DNA of 64,000 bases, from positions 84,673 through 148,672 of the forward strand of contig NZ_JAGRPM010000013.1 of the NCBI RefSeq assembly GCF_019449565.1, read 5' to 3'. A program made the translations under genes and the position numbers. The stretch comes from Rhodoblastus sp. GTDB lineage: Bacteria > Pseudomonadota > Alphaproteobacteria > Rhizobiales > Beijerinckiaceae. The notes under the pieces are model-generated. The model was not told where the DNA came from, ran no database searches, and worked only from the letters and a program-made list of their open reading frames with translations. Shown piece by piece: positions 46,692-56,083 of this stretch (the stretch's first letter is position 1; every line of letters begins with the position of its first letter).

Positions 46692-47899
46692 AGCAGGGGG
46701 CGGAACCCCGGCGCCTCACGGCGGAGCAGAAGCTCGACTGGCTGCATCTCATCCGCTGCGAGAATATCGGCCCGCGCACCTTTGCAGCCCTGATCCAGCG
46801 CTATGGCGACGCCGGCGCCGCGTTGCGCGCGCTGCCCGATCTGATCCGGCAGGGCAAGGGCCGCCCCGTGGTCATGGCCTCCCGCGACGCGGTTTTGCGG
46901 GAGTGGGATCAGGCCGAACGCCTCGGCGCGCGTCTGATCGCGCGCATTGAGCCCGATTATCCCGCCAGCTTGCGCGCCATCGATTCTCCTCCGCCGCTGA
47001 TTTTTGTGCGCGGCGACGTCGCGCTGTTGCAAAAGCCGATGGTCGCGCTGGTCGGCTCGCGCAACGCCTCCGCCGCCGGTCTCGCCATGACCGAAAGGCT
47101 CGCGCGCGGGCTTGGCGCGGCGGGCTATGTCGTCGTTTCCGGCCTCGCGCGCGGCATCGACGCCTGCGCCCATCGCGCCTCGCTGGCGACCGGCGCGGTC
47201 GGCGTACTGGCGGGCGGGCTCGACAAGCCCTATCCGCCGGAAAACCTCGCCCTGATCGACCAGATGGCCGAACGCGGCGCGGTCATATCGGAAATGCCCT
47301 TCGGCTATGAGCCGCGCGGGCGCGACTTCCCCCGCCGCAACCGCGTCGTCTCCGGCCTGTCGCTCGCGACCGTCGTGGTCGAGGCGGCGCGGCGCTCCGG
47401 CTCGCTCATCACGGCGAATTTCGCCCAGGACCAGGGCCGGGAGGTTTTCGCCGTGCCCGGCTCGCCGCTCGATCCGCGCGCGGAAGGAACCAATGACCTG
47501 ATCCGTGGCGGCGCTCTGCTTTGCGCCAGCGTGCAGGACATTGTCGATGTCGTCGCGCCCTTGGCCGCGCGCGGCGCGACGCGTTACGATCTGCTGTTCG
47601 AACCCGATCCCGCGCCTTATGATGAGACCCTGTGGGACGAATGGGACGCCGAACTCGCGCCTGCCGCCCAGCCGGAAGTCGCCCCGCTCGCGCCGCCGCG
47701 CGAACCGGCGCAATCCACGGACGATCTCTCGCCGCACGAAAGAATCGAACGGCTGCTTGGGCCGGCGCCCGTCGCCGTGGACGACCTCGCCCGCGCCAGC
47801 GGCTGTTCGGCCGGCGAAATTCGCTTGATTCTGCAGGAGCTGGAGATCGAAGGACGGATCGAACGCCAAAGCGGCGACCGCGTGGCGCTGATCTCCTGA
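46688..47899 (+). CDS. dprA: DNA-processing protein DprA
   Basis: 403 residues. The Rossmann-like domain has [39 protein letters not shown] and [23 protein letters not shown]. An Asp/Ala/Pro-rich linker follows (about 300-345), then a C-terminal winged helix (about 345-403, [21 protein letters not shown]). DprA loads RecA onto incoming single-stranded DNA in natural transformation; it is conserved even in non-transforming species. The extended C-terminal domain is normal for Gram-negative DprA. Confidence 0.94.
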   Translation: MKQGAEPRRLTAEQKLDWLHLIRCENIGPRTFAALIQRYGDAGAALRALPDLIRQGKGRPVVMASRDAVLREWDQAERLGARLIARIEPDYPASLRAIDSPPPLIFVRGDVALLQKPMVALVGSRNASAAGLAMTERLARGLGAAGYVVVSGLARGIDACAHRASLATGAVGVLAGGLDKPYPPENLALIDQMAERGAVISEMPFGYEPRGRDFPRRNRVVSGLSLATVVVEAARRSGSLITANFAQDQGREVFAVPGSPLDPRAEGTNDLIRGGALLCASVQDIVDVVAPLAARGATRYDLLFEPDPAPYDETLWDEWDAELAPAAQPEVAPLAPPREPAQSTDDLSPHERIERLLGPAPVAVDDLARASGCSAGEIRLILQELEIEGRIERQSGDRVALIS

Positions 47900-47909
47900 T
47901 GGATCGGGT

Positions 47910-48230
47910 TCAGTCGTTTTCGGGTGCGATTTCGCTCTGGCGAGCCTGCATTTCGGCCTCGACCCGCGCCATGTCGAGCAGATAGGTCAGCAGGTCGAGC
48001 TTGGCCTCGCGCGCAATATAGGCGAGGGACGCGATCATGTCGGCGATGTAACGGGCCGTGTCTTCCACGGAATCGACATCGATCTCGACATCATCGTCGT
48101 AGCTGAAATCCTGACCGTAGCTGAAGTCCTGCCCGGCGGGGGCGGTCGCCAGGAGCGCCTGTTGAGACGGCAGCGCAGTGCTGACGAACGCCGACGGATC
48201 GCAGGAGCCGGTTTTGGATTTCTTGAGCAT
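47910..48230 (-). CDS. small conserved acidic protein of unknown function
   Basis: 106 residues, no signal or membrane segment. A short tandem repeat QDFSYGQDFSY (residues about 34-44), encoded by a repeated 15-bp unit, precedes an acidic helical domain: DDVEIDVDSVEDTARYIADM then ASLAYIAREAKLDLLTYLL. The C-terminal domain resembles small helical proteins of rhizobia that I know only as hypotheticals. The gene is convergent with dprA (10 bp gap) and lies downstream of ruvX on the same strand, 254 bp away. Confidence 0.65.
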   Translation of the reverse strand: MLKKSKTGSCDPSAFVSTALPSQQALLATAPAGQDFSYGQDFSYDDDVEIDVDSVEDTARYIADMIASLAYIAREAKLDLLTYLLDMARVEAEMQARQSEIAPEND

Positions 48231-48484
48231 AAATCACCGCAATCCATGCAAGAATTAAAATCGGAAGCTGAAGCGCAGGCGCCGCCGTGCTGCGTAAAAA
48301 AGCTCAACCCAAGATTGTCTTTCGCCGCGACCGCAATTCGCCTCGGTTTCCATTTCGTCATTTCCGGTCCGAATGCGCCTGGCTTTCTGAAAGGGCGCTT
48401 CTACAGTGGAAATCATTGTAGAAAAGGTACATTTGGGTCGCTGAAAAGAAAAGAGCCTCCGACAAAATTTCGCCATTTTGTGCT

Positions 48485-48985
48485 TCAGCCAAGACGCCGC
48501 AAACGGTCCAGCGCGCCTTGCAAAATATAGGCCGCGGCCATGCGGTCCACAACTTCCGCGCGCTTTCCGCGCGAGACGTCCTGGGCGATCAGCTCCCGCG
48601 TGACGGCGGCGGTCGAGAGGCGCTCGTCACAAAAAACGAAGGGGCGCCGCGCCAGAGGCGCTGTCTGCCTGACGAAGGCGCGGGTCGATTGCGCGCGCGG
48701 CCCTTCGGTCCCATCCATGTTCAGCGGCAGACCGATGACGAAGGCCGCGACCCCATGCTTGTCCGCCAGCGCCAGCATTCTCTCGACATCGGGCGTATAT
48801 TTGACTCGTTTGATCGTCTCCAGAGGCGTGGCGAGGCTACGCTCGACGTCGGACAAGGCGAGGCCAATGGTTTTCGTGCCGAGGTCGATCCCCATCAGCC
48901 GGTCGTTGCGCCGCAGCAGGCCGGACAAAGCCTCCAGCGTGACGATTGCCTCGAATTTCTGCTCTTTATGCTGCTCTTCGCTCAT
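48485..48985 (-). CDS. ruvX: Holliday junction resolvase-like RuvX (YqgF)
   Basis: 166 residues from the second ATG (the first, at 49000, adds five residues; neither has a strong ribosome-binding site). RNase-H-like fold with MGIDLGTKTIGLALSD, FVIGLPLNMDGTEGPRAQ, CDERLSTAAV and VVDRMAAAYILQ, containing the acidic catalytic residues. It processes pre-16S rRNA ends and may act on recombination intermediates. It is divergent from the UPF0173 hydrolase. The 254 bp downstream of it (48231-48484) is AT-richer than its surroundings and shows no gene. Confidence 0.93.
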   Translation of the reverse strand: MSEEQHKEQKFEAIVTLEALSGLLRRNDRLMGIDLGTKTIGLALSDVERSLATPLETIKRVKYTPDVERMLALADKHGVAAFVIGLPLNMDGTEGPRAQSTRAFVRQTAPLARRPFVFCDERLSTAAVTRELIAQDVSRGKRAEVVDRMAAAYILQGALDRLRRLG

Positions 48986-49073
48986 GTTTTTGGCTAGCAT
49001 GAGCGGCGGGCGAAGGCCAGCGCGGATGACCCCGGCTCAATCGACACATGGCTCTGCACCAGAGGCTCATTCC

Positions 49074-49772
49074 ATGAAAATCACCTGGCTCGGCCATTCG
49101 GCCTTTCGCGTCGATCTGGGGACGTCCCATATTCTCATCGACCCTTTCCTCACCGGCAATCCGAAATTCACCGGCAGCCTCGACGAGGCGGCGGCGGGGA
49201 TCACCCATGTCGTGCTGACCCATGGCCATGACGATCACATCGGCGATACGGTCGAGATCGTCCGCAAAACCGGCGCGGAGGTCGTCGCCAATTTCGAGAT
49301 CTGCATGTTTCTCGGCGGACAGGGCGTGGAAAACATCAATCCCGGCAATACCGGCGGGGTGATTCCCTGCGGCGATTTCTCGGTCGCGCTCACGCCCGCC
49401 CTGCATTCCTCGGGCGCGGTCGTGGACGGCAGGTCGATCTATCTGGGCAATCCCAACGGCGTTGTCCTGCTGCCGGAAGACGGGCCGCCCGTCTATCATT
49501 TCGGCGACACCGCGATCTTCGGCGACATGGAGCTGATCCGCGAAATATATCAGCCGGAAATCGGCCTGATTCCGGTCGGCGACCGCTTCACCATGGACGG
49601 ACGGGCGGCGGCCTTGGCGGCGAAACGCTATTTTTCGTTCAGCGATGTCATTCCCTGCCACTATGGCACTTTCCCGATCATCGATCCGACCCCTCAGGCG
49701 TTTCTCGACGCGATGCAGGGGACAGCGACGAAGATCCATGTTCCGTCGATCGGCGAGGCGCTTCTTTTTTGA
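49074..49772 (+). CDS. UPF0173 metal-dependent hydrolase
   Basis: 232 residues, MBL fold without signal peptide. MKITWLGHSAFRVDL, ILIDPFLTGNP, VVLTHGHDDHIGDTVEI, YHFGDTAIFGDMELI and DVIPCHYGTFPI match the UPF0173 family, including the HxHxDH metal motif and the terminal His. Substrate unknown. Long open frames upstream are ruvX-antisense shadows; ATG 49074 is the first start with family similarity. In rhizobia this gene sits between ruvX and gatC, as here. Confidence 0.92.
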   Translation: MKITWLGHSAFRVDLGTSHILIDPFLTGNPKFTGSLDEAAAGITHVVLTHGHDDHIGDTVEIVRKTGAEVVANFEICMFLGGQGVENINPGNTGGVIPCGDFSVALTPALHSSGAVVDGRSIYLGNPNGVVLLPEDGPPVYHFGDTAIFGDMELIREIYQPEIGLIPVGDRFTMDGRAAALAAKRYFSFSDVIPCHYGTFPIIDPTPQAFLDAMQGTATKIHVPSIGEALLF

Positions 49773-49796
49773 AGCTTTTCAAGTTAGGAGGTCGAA

Positions 49797-50300
49797 ATGG
49801 ACTGCTTGAAATCCAACCTCCACGTCGTCCTGAGTGGGATGCTAATGGCTGGCGGCGGAGCCCGCGCCGAAGATTTGCCGCCGTCGATCCAGGCGGCGGG
49901 CCTCTCTGTTTTCCTCACCCTCCATGCCGAGGGAGCGCAGATCCATCAATGCAAGGCCGGTCCCGACGGCAAGCTGGTCTGGACCTATCGCGAGCCGATT
50001 GCGACATTGCTGCGTGACGGCGTGACGGTCGGCCGCCATTTCGCCGGCCCCCATTGGCGGCTGGACGATGGCAGCCAGGCGCAAGGCAAGGTCGTTGGCA
50101 AAGCGCCCGGCGCGACGCCGGCGGATGCTCTCTGGCTCAAGCTGGATGTAACGGCGCGAGAAGGGCAAGGGGCGTTGAGCGAAGCCGTCGCCATCCAGCG
50201 CGTCCATACCCATGGCGGCGTCCTGGAGGGCGCCTGCGAAACCGATGGCGCTTTTCGTAGCGTTTCCTATTCGGCCGATTATGTCTTCCTTAAAAAGTGA
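49797..50300 (+). CDS. DUF3455-family exported protein
   Basis: 167 residues with a probable signal peptide (about 1-25, ending GARAED). The mature domain shows the DUF3455 pattern: IHQCKAGPDGKLVWTYREP, GVTVGRHFAGPHWRLDDGS, VAIQRVHTHGG and YSADYVFL. Function is unknown. A strong TAGGAGG lies upstream of the ATG. It follows UPF0173 after 24 bp, probably in one transcript, and precedes gatC. Confidence 0.85.
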   Translation: MDCLKSNLHVVLSGMLMAGGGARAEDLPPSIQAAGLSVFLTLHAEGAQIHQCKAGPDGKLVWTYREPIATLLRDGVTVGRHFAGPHWRLDDGSQAQGKVVGKAPGATPADALWLKLDVTAREGQGALSEAVAIQRVHTHGGVLEGACETDGAFRSVSYSADYVFLKK

Positions 50301-50421
50301 GCGCCTCCTGTCGCCGGGATTTTCCGTAGTGACTCTTGCGCGTGTCGGGCGCGTGGAACGTTGCGCCTGGGGGCGGCCTTCTGTATAGGCTTTACACCTT
50401 TCCTTTCCCCACGGAGTCCCC

Positions 50422-50709
50422 ATGTCGGTCGATCTGGCGACGGTGCGGCGCATCGCCCATCTCGCGCGCATTCGCGTGAGCGAGGAAGAAGCGCCCTATC
50501 TGCAGAATGAGATCAATTCCATCCTCAGCTTCGTCGAGGAGCTGAACGCGGTCGATGTCGAAGGCGTCGAGCCCATGACCTCGGTGCTGCCGATGACGAT
50601 GAAGAAGCGCGCCGACGTCATCACCGATGGCGCTATCGTCGACAAGGTTCTCGCCAACGCCCCCGCGCGCGAGGACGGCTTCTTCGTCGTGCCGAAAGTG
50701 ATCGAATAG
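50422..50709 (+). CDS. gatC: Asp-tRNA(Asn)/Glu-tRNA(Gln) amidotransferase subunit C
   Basis: 95 residues, full-length. [20 protein letters not shown] then [19 protein letters not shown] are diagnostic. GatC is the small structural subunit that stabilises GatA-GatB. Start at ATG 50422 after a purine-rich stretch. The gene order gatC-gatA-(chorismate mutase)-gatB shows the trimeric enzyme, implying that Gln-tRNA(Gln) and/or Asn-tRNA(Asn) are formed by transamidation. Confidence 0.95.
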   Translation: MSVDLATVRRIAHLARIRVSEEEAPYLQNEINSILSFVEELNAVDVEGVEPMTSVLPMTMKKRADVITDGAIVDKVLANAPAREDGFFVVPKVIE

Positions 50710-50760
50710 GAATCGTCGCGAGAGATTTTCCGCGAAAAGATTTGCCGAGAGAGATTTGAA

Positions 50761-52257
50761 ATGTCCGACCTGACCCGCCTGACGCTTGCCGATGCGCGCG
50801 AAGGCCTCGCCGCCAAGACGTTTTCGGCGGTCGAACTGACCCAGGCCCATCTCGACGCCATGACGCGCGCGAAGGGCCTCAACGCCTTTATCGTCGAGAC
50901 GCCAGACAAGGCCTTGGCCATGGCGCGGGCGAGCGATGCGAGACTCGCCAAGGGCGAGGCTGGCCCGCTTGAAGGCATTCCGCTCGGGATCAAGGACCTC
51001 TACGCCACCGAAGGCGTGCAGACCACCGCCGCCAGCCATATTCTCGAAGGCTTCATCCCGCCTTACGAATCCACCGTCACCGCCAATCTGTGGCGCGACG
51101 GCGCGACCATGCTGGGCAAGCTCAATCTCGACGAATTCGCGATGGGCTCGTCGAACGAGACATCTTATTTCGGCCCCGTCGTTTCGCCCTGGCGGCGTAA
51201 GGGCTCGGACGGCGAGATATCGGACGCCAAGATCGTGCCCGGCGGCTCGTCTGGCGGGTCGGCGGCGGCGGTCGCGGCGCAGCTGTGCCTCGGCGCCACG
51301 GCGACCGACACCGGCGGCTCGATCCGCCAGCCGGCCGCCTTCACGGGCACCGTCGGCATCAAGCCGACCTATGGCCGCTGCTCACGCTTCGGCGTCGTCG
51401 CTTTCGCCTCGTCGCTCGACCAGGCCGGCCCCATCGCCAAGACTGTGCGCGACACGGCGATCCTGCTGCGCTCGATGGCGGGCCATGACCCCAAGGACAC
51501 CACCAGCGTCGATGCGCCCGTGCCGGATTATGAAAAGGCCGTCGGCGCCTCGATCAAGGGCAAGGTGATCGGCATTCCGAAGGAATATCGCCTCGACGGC
51601 CTGTCCGCCGAGATCGCCGCCCTTTGGGAGCAGGGCGTGGCGTGGCTGCAGGCTGCGGGCGCCGAAATCCGCGAGATTTCCCTGCCGCATACGCGCCATG
51701 CGCTGCCGGCCTATTATATCGTCGCCCCGGCGGAGGCCTCGTCCAATCTGGCGCGCTATGACGGCGTGCGCTACGGCTTGCGCCACACCGGCAAGGACAT
51801 CGTCGATCTTTACGAACTGACGCGCGCCGAAGGTTTTGGCAAGGAAGTGCGCCGCCGCATCATGATCGGCACTTATGTTTTGTCGGCAGGATATTATGAT
51901 GCTTACTATCTTCGTGCGCAAAAGATCCGCTCGCTGATAAAGCGCGATTTCGATCTCGCCTATCAGTCCGGCGTGGACGCCATTCTGACGCCCGCCACGC
52001 CGTCGCCAGCTTTCGCGCTTGGAGAAAAGGGCTCGGCCGATCCGGTGGAAATGTATCTCAACGACGTGTTCACTGTGACGGTGAACATGGCCGGCCTGCC
52101 GGGACTGGTGCTGCCGGGCGGCTTGTCCTCCGACGGCCTGCCGCTGGGCTTGCAATTGATCGGCCGCCCGTTCGAGGAAGAGACCTTGTTCTCTCTCGCG
52201 CAGGTCATCGAGGAGGCGGCGCCGAAGATCGGCCTGCCCGAGAGCTGGTGGGGTTGA
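50761..52257 (+). CDS. gatA: Asp-tRNA(Asn)/Glu-tRNA(Gln) amidotransferase subunit A
   Basis: 498 residues of the amidase-signature family; releases ammonia from glutamine. The catalytic Ser-cisSer-Lys triad is visible: Lys in [12 protein letters not shown], Ser in [15 protein letters not shown] and the nucleophile Ser in [33 protein letters not shown] is the conserved later motif. The DNA encoding that later motif (about 51870-51930) is AT-richer than the surrounding sequence. The stop is 16 bp before the chorismate mutase start. Confidence 0.96.
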   Translation: MSDLTRLTLADAREGLAAKTFSAVELTQAHLDAMTRAKGLNAFIVETPDKALAMARASDARLAKGEAGPLEGIPLGIKDLYATEGVQTTAASHILEGFIPPYESTVTANLWRDGATMLGKLNLDEFAMGSSNETSYFGPVVSPWRRKGSDGEISDAKIVPGGSSGGSAAAVAAQLCLGATATDTGGSIRQPAAFTGTVGIKPTYGRCSRFGVVAFASSLDQAGPIAKTVRDTAILLRSMAGHDPKDTTSVDAPVPDYEKAVGASIKGKVIGIPKEYRLDGLSAEIAALWEQGVAWLQAAGAEIREISLPHTRHALPAYYIVAPAEASSNLARYDGVRYGLRHTGKDIVDLYELTRAEGFGKEVRRRIMIGTYVLSAGYYDAYYLRAQKIRSLIKRDFDLAYQSGVDAILTPATPSPAFALGEKGSADPVEMYLNDVFTVTVNMAGLPGLVLPGGLSSDGLPLGLQLIGRPFEEETLFSLAQVIEEAAPKIGLPESWWG

Positions 52258-52273
52258 GCCGGAGCGCGAAGCG

Positions 52274-52609
52274 ATGAGCGGAACAGGCGAAATCGACGGA
52301 GCGGCCAATGCGGAAATGGCCGCCTTGCGAGCGAGGATCGACACGCTCGACGCCGCTCTCGTCGAACTGCTTGCCGACCGCCAGCGGCAGATCGAAGCCG
52401 CCGCCGAAATCAAGAGCCGCATCGGCTGGCCCGCCCGCATCCAGCCGCGCGTGGACGAGGTGCTGGCGCGCGTCGCGGCCCGCGCCAGGGAAAAGAATCT
52501 CGATCCCGATCTCGCGCGGTCGCTGTGGACTGCGCTCGTCGAATGGTCGATTGGCTATGAAGAGCGTCTGATGAAAAAATCGTCGGACGGAAAGATGGAT
52601 CCCGCATGA
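52274..52609 (+). CDS. chorismate mutase, AroQ type
   Basis: 111 residues. Helical AroQ fold with [32 protein letters not shown] (catalytic Lys region), [13 protein letters not shown] and the C-terminal [16 protein letters not shown]. It converts chorismate to prephenate for Phe/Tyr synthesis. No signal peptide, so cytoplasmic. It is embedded between gatA and gatB, and its stop overlaps the gatB start (ATGA), so its expression is tied to aminoacyl-tRNA synthesis. Confidence 0.9.
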   Translation: MSGTGEIDGAANAEMAALRARIDTLDAALVELLADRQRQIEAAAEIKSRIGWPARIQPRVDEVLARVAARAREKNLDPDLARSLWTALVEWSIGYEERLMKKSSDGKMDPA

Positions 52610-54075
52610 GCACGCATGTCAATTCGTCCAAACTGATTCCGGGCGCGACCGGCGAATGGGAAGTCGTCATCGGCCTTGAAATTCACGCCCAGGTCACGAG
52701 CAAATCGAAGCTCTTTTCTGGCGCCTCGACAGAATTCGGCGGCGCGCCGAACAGCCATGTCTCGCTGGTGGACGCCGCCATGCCGGGCATGCTGCCGGTG
52801 ATCAACGAGGAATGCGTCAAGCAAGCGGTTCGCACCGGCCTCGGCCTCAAGGCGCAGATCAACCTGCGCTCGGTGTTCGACCGCAAGAACTATTTCTACC
52901 CGGATCTGCCGCAGGGCTATCAGATCAGCCAGTATAAATATCCTATCGTCGGCGAAGGCGTGGTGCTGGTCGATCTTTCGCCGACCGAGCAGATTTCCGT
53001 CGGCATTGAGCGCCTGCATCTCGAACAGGACGCTGGCAAGTCGCTGCACGATCTCGGCGCCAATGACTCGCATGTCGATCTCAACCGCTCGGGCGTGGCG
53101 CTGATGGAGATCGTCTCCAAGCCCGACATGCGTTCGGCGGACGAGGCCAAGGCCTATGTCACCAAGCTGCGCACAATCCTGCGCTATATCGGCAGCTGCG
53201 ACGGCAATATGGAGCAGGGTTCCCTGCGCGCCGACGTCAATGTTTCCGTGCGCAAGCCCGGCGAGCCGTTCGGCACGCGCTGCGAGATCAAGAACGTCAA
53301 TTCGATCCGGTTCATCGGACAGGCCATCGACGTCGAGGCGCGCCGCCAGATCGGCATTCTCGAAGACGGCGGCAAGATCGATCAGGAGACGCGGCTCTAC
53401 GATCCCAACAAGGGCGAAACGCGGTCGATGCGCTCGAAGGAAGAAGCGCATGACTATCGCTATTTCCCCGATCCCGATCTGCTGCCGCTCGAATTCGACC
53501 AGGCCTTTGTCGATGAGCTCGGCGCCCATCTGCCGGAACTGCCCGACGAGAAGAAGGCGCGTTTCGTTTCGCAATATGGCCTCTCGCCTTATGACGCGGG
53601 CGTGCTGGTTCTGGAGCGCGCCTCGGCGGATTATTTCGAGGCGGCGGCGAAAGGCCGCGACGCCAAGCTCGTCGCCAACTGGGTCATCAACGAATTGTTC
53701 GGCCGCCTGAACAAGGAAGGCAAGAGCATTGAGACCTCACCGGTTTCCGCCGCGCAGATCGGCGGCATCGTCGATCTCATCGCCAGCAATGTGATCTCCG
53801 GCAAGCTTGCCAAGGACCTGTTCGAAATCGTCTGGACCGAGGGCGGCGACCCCGCGCTGATCGTCGAGGCGCGCGGCATGAAACAGGTCACCGACACCGG
53901 CGCGATCGAGCGCGCGGTGGACGAGATCATCGCGAAAAATCCCGACAAGGTCGCGCAGGCGCAGGCCAAGCCGACCATGCTCGGCTGGTTCGTCGGACAG
54001 GTGATGAAGGGCACGGGCGGTAAAGCAAATCCGCAGACGGTCAATGAGATCCTGAAGAGCAAGCTGGGAATTTGA
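52606..54075 (+). CDS. gatB: Asp-tRNA(Asn)/Glu-tRNA(Gln) amidotransferase subunit B
   Basis: 489 residues. Binds tRNA and amidates the charged residue. Motifs: [71 protein letters not shown] and [18 protein letters not shown], and a C-terminal YqeY-like domain ending [19 protein letters not shown]. Start overlaps the chorismate mutase stop. A strong terminator follows. Confidence 0.96.
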   Translation: MSTHVNSSKLIPGATGEWEVVIGLEIHAQVTSKSKLFSGASTEFGGAPNSHVSLVDAAMPGMLPVINEECVKQAVRTGLGLKAQINLRSVFDRKNYFYPDLPQGYQISQYKYPIVGEGVVLVDLSPTEQISVGIERLHLEQDAGKSLHDLGANDSHVDLNRSGVALMEIVSKPDMRSADEAKAYVTKLRTILRYIGSCDGNMEQGSLRADVNVSVRKPGEPFGTRCEIKNVNSIRFIGQAIDVEARRQIGILEDGGKIDQETRLYDPNKGETRSMRSKEEAHDYRYFPDPDLLPLEFDQAFVDELGAHLPELPDEKKARFVSQYGLSPYDAGVLVLERASADYFEAAAKGRDAKLVANWVINELFGRLNKEGKSIETSPVSAAQIGGIVDLIASNVISGKLAKDLFEIVWTEGGDPALIVEARGMKQVTDTGAIERAVDEIIAKNPDKVAQAQAKPTMLGWFVGQVMKGTGGKANPQTVNEILKSKLGI

Positions 54076-54110
54076 GCGCGCGTTTTTTAGTGCGTCCCCG
54101 TGTGATTTTG

Positions 54111-54142
54111 AAAAATGCGCGGCCTTTTCGCCGCGCATTTTT
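54111..54142 (+). terminator. rho-independent terminator after gatB
   Basis: AAAAATGCGCGGC, loop CTTTTC, GCCGCGCATTTTT: a 13-bp perfect stem flanked by A and T tracts, 36 bp after the gatB stop. The A-tract makes it potentially bidirectional. Confidence 0.93.
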
Positions 54143-54596
54143 ACTTTGACGGAAATTTTTTTCTGGTCGGCGGCGCGCATCATATGTGCGAATTTCGTTG
54201 TCTCCCTCCGCATGCTTTTTTGCCGAGCAAAGAGCCATCCAGAAGAATTTCGCTGGGTGGAGCGATTGGCCGGATCGGCGCTCTTCGCCGAGCAACGCAA
54301 ACTGCGTGCGAAATAAACCTATGTTTTCAATTCAGAATCTTGCCGGCTTTCGCTGGTCGCGCGGCGCGAGTTTCGTCGCGTTCGCCTGACTCTTTTGTGT
54401 TCGACGCGGCGACGTCGGGATCATTTTGCGACGAACCGCGAGCGTGAAAACTTCCGCAGCCGCGCCGCCGCGAATCGTTCGAACGCGCGCGGCGCGCGTT
54501 AAAGCGTCACACCCTCTCTTGCAAGAGTTTTCAACAGGTTTAGGCTGCTTGCGCCAAATCCGGCTGGGCAAGCGCCGGCGACGTATGGGGGTAGAA
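54143..54596. other. gene-free region before the histone-like gene
   Basis: 454 bp between the gatB terminator and the histone-like start. It is AT-richer than average in its first third. Open frames here are short or merely extend the downstream frame, without family resemblance. It presumably holds the promoter and leader of the histone-like gene; no operator is evident. Confidence 0.5.
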
Positions 54597-55958
54597 ATGG
54601 CGCAAACACCAACGAAGAAATCCGCCGCGAAAAAATCCGCTGAACCGAAGGCGAAAGCCGGAGCCGAGACCGTCGAAAAAAAGCCTCGCGGAACCAAGGC
54701 CAAAACCGCCGTCGCCAAGCCCGCTGCCGCCAAGACTGGCGCCACGAAGTCGGCAGCTGCCAAAACCAGCGTCAAGCCTGGCGCCAAGGCGGGAAGCAAA
54801 TCCGCGACGAAGTCGGAATCGGTTGCAAAGACGGATGGGAAAAAGGCCCAGGCCAAACAACCAGCGACCAAGAGCGCGACCAAGAGCGCGACCAAAACGG
54901 CGGCCAGAAGTTCAGGGAAAAGCGCAGCTGAAAAGTCCGCCAAAAAATCAGAGTCAGTCAAATCCGCGCGCGCGCCCAAAGCGGCCGCGACCAAGCCGAC
55001 GACGGCCAAGTCTTCAGCGGCCAAGTCTTCAGCGGCCAAGTCTTCAGCGGGCAAGTCTTCAGCGGGCAAGTCTTCATCGTCCAAGTCTTCAGCATCCAAG
55101 CCTTCAGCGGCGAAAACCAGCGCGGCGAAAAAAACAGCCGCCGCGAAAACAGGCTCCGTGAAATCCGCGCCCAAGGCGCCGGCCAAGACTGCGAGCAAGA
55201 CTGCCACCAAGACTGCCGTCAAGACGACTGCCAAGGCGGCAGCCAAGACCGCTGCGAAGGAAGCCGCCCAGACAGCGAAAAAGGGAAGGGCGAAGGCGAC
55301 GGAGCCGAAGAAATCAGCAAGCGCGAAGAAGTCCGCGAGCGCGAAAAAGACGTCGGCGAAAACGGCGGCCGAAAATCCGGTTGTCAGCAAGGCGGCCGCC
55401 AAGAAGGCAGTCGGCAAAACGTCGACAGAAAAGAAATCGGCGCGGAAAAATTCCTCCGCCAAGGAAGCGGCCGCCGCCAAATCCGTCGACAAGAAAGCCG
55501 CTGCGAAAAAGCCCGGCCCGAAGCCGGCCAGCGCGAAGAAAAACGCCGCCAAATCCTCCGCGAGCGAGAATGCGCGTTCGAAGGCCGGAGCGCCGAAGGG
55601 ACGCGCGGCCTCGACAAAGAAGGCTGCGACCAAGGAAGCAGTCAAGGCTGACGCGGCCAAGACTGACGCAGCGAAGACTGACATCGCCAAGACGGGGCGC
55701 GGAAAGAAAGCCCCCGCCAAGACGCGGGCCAAGCCTGCGGCGCGCACGGCGGCAGCCTCGCGCCGCGTCACTGGGAAAGTCGCGGCGGAGGCTCTCGCCG
55801 CTCCCGCGTCTGTCGCGGATAAGGCGGAGCCCGCCCCGGGCAAACCCAAGGCCAGACGCAGCGCGCCGCGCAAGCCCAAAGTGGCCAGCGCCGAATCGCA
55901 GCCCGTCGCCACGGACGCTCCGGCGCCAGCCGCCCAGCCGACAGATGGACAAAGCTGA
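54597..55958 (+). CDS. lysine/alanine-rich histone-H1-like protein
   Basis: 453 residues, almost entirely Lys, Ala, Ser, Thr and Pro in short AAK/SAAKS/KSA units, strongly basic, with no globular domain. The C-terminus (about 430-453) becomes acidic and proline-rich. Such proteins resemble eukaryotic histone H1 tails and bacterial H1-like DNA-binding proteins (e.g. AlgP, Hc1), so a nucleoid-binding role is likely but unproven. ATG 54597 follows GGGG at good spacing; the frame is open further upstream, to 54426. Five to seven tandem 15-bp units at about 55008-55100 show repeat expansion. Confidence 0.75.
   Translation: MAQTPTKKSAAKKSAEPKAKAGAETVEKKPRGTKAKTAVAKPAAAKTGATKSAAAKTSVKPGAKAGSKSATKSESVAKTDGKKAQAKQPATKSATKSATKTAARSSGKSAAEKSAKKSESVKSARAPKAAATKPTTAKSSAAKSSAAKSSAGKSSAGKSSSSKSSASKPSAAKTSAAKKTAAAKTGSVKSAPKAPAKTASKTATKTAVKTTAKAAAKTAAKEAAQTAKKGRAKATEPKKSASAKKSASAKKTSAKTAAENPVVSKAAAKKAVGKTSTEKKSARKNSSAKEAAAAKSVDKKAAAKKPGPKPASAKKNAAKSSASENARSKAGAPKGRAASTKKAATKEAVKADAAKTDAAKTDIAKTGRGKKAPAKTRAKPAARTAAASRRVTGKVAAEALAAPASVADKAEPAPGKPKARRSAPRKPKVASAESQPVATDAPAPAAQPTDGQS
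55008..55100 (+). repeat. 15-bp tandem repeat within the histone-like gene
   Basis: Consecutive near-identical 15-mers of the form GCCAAGTCTTCAGCG (with GGCAAG, TCCAAG variants), each encoding A/G-K-S-S-A. The units being in-frame multiples of 3 means copy-number changes keep the protein intact. Confidence 0.85.
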
Positions 55959-56029
55959 GCCGAGCGTTATTCGCCCGCCTTCGGCGTTCAACAAGACGGG
56001 ATATTGAAGGCGGCGCGTATAACTTTCCT

Positions 56030-56057
56030 CCTTGACCGCGACTCATCGCGGTCAAGG
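56030..56057. terminator. convergent hairpin, probable bidirectional terminator
   Basis: CCTTGACCGCGA, loop CTCA, TCGCGGTCAAGG: a perfect 12-bp stem midway in the 125-bp gap between two convergent genes. It lacks T tracts on either side, so termination efficiency is uncertain. Confidence 0.55.
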
Positions 56058-56083
56058 GAAGCGTTCGGCTGAGAGTACTGGGG

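Noticed and set aside
54332..55912. 526-codon minus-strand Ala/Phe/Leu-rich frame opposite the histone-like gene
   Set aside because: It is the complement of the Lys/Ala repeat coding; hydrophobic appearance is an artefact of that repeat. The plus frame has a ribosome-binding site and ends at a convergent hairpin.
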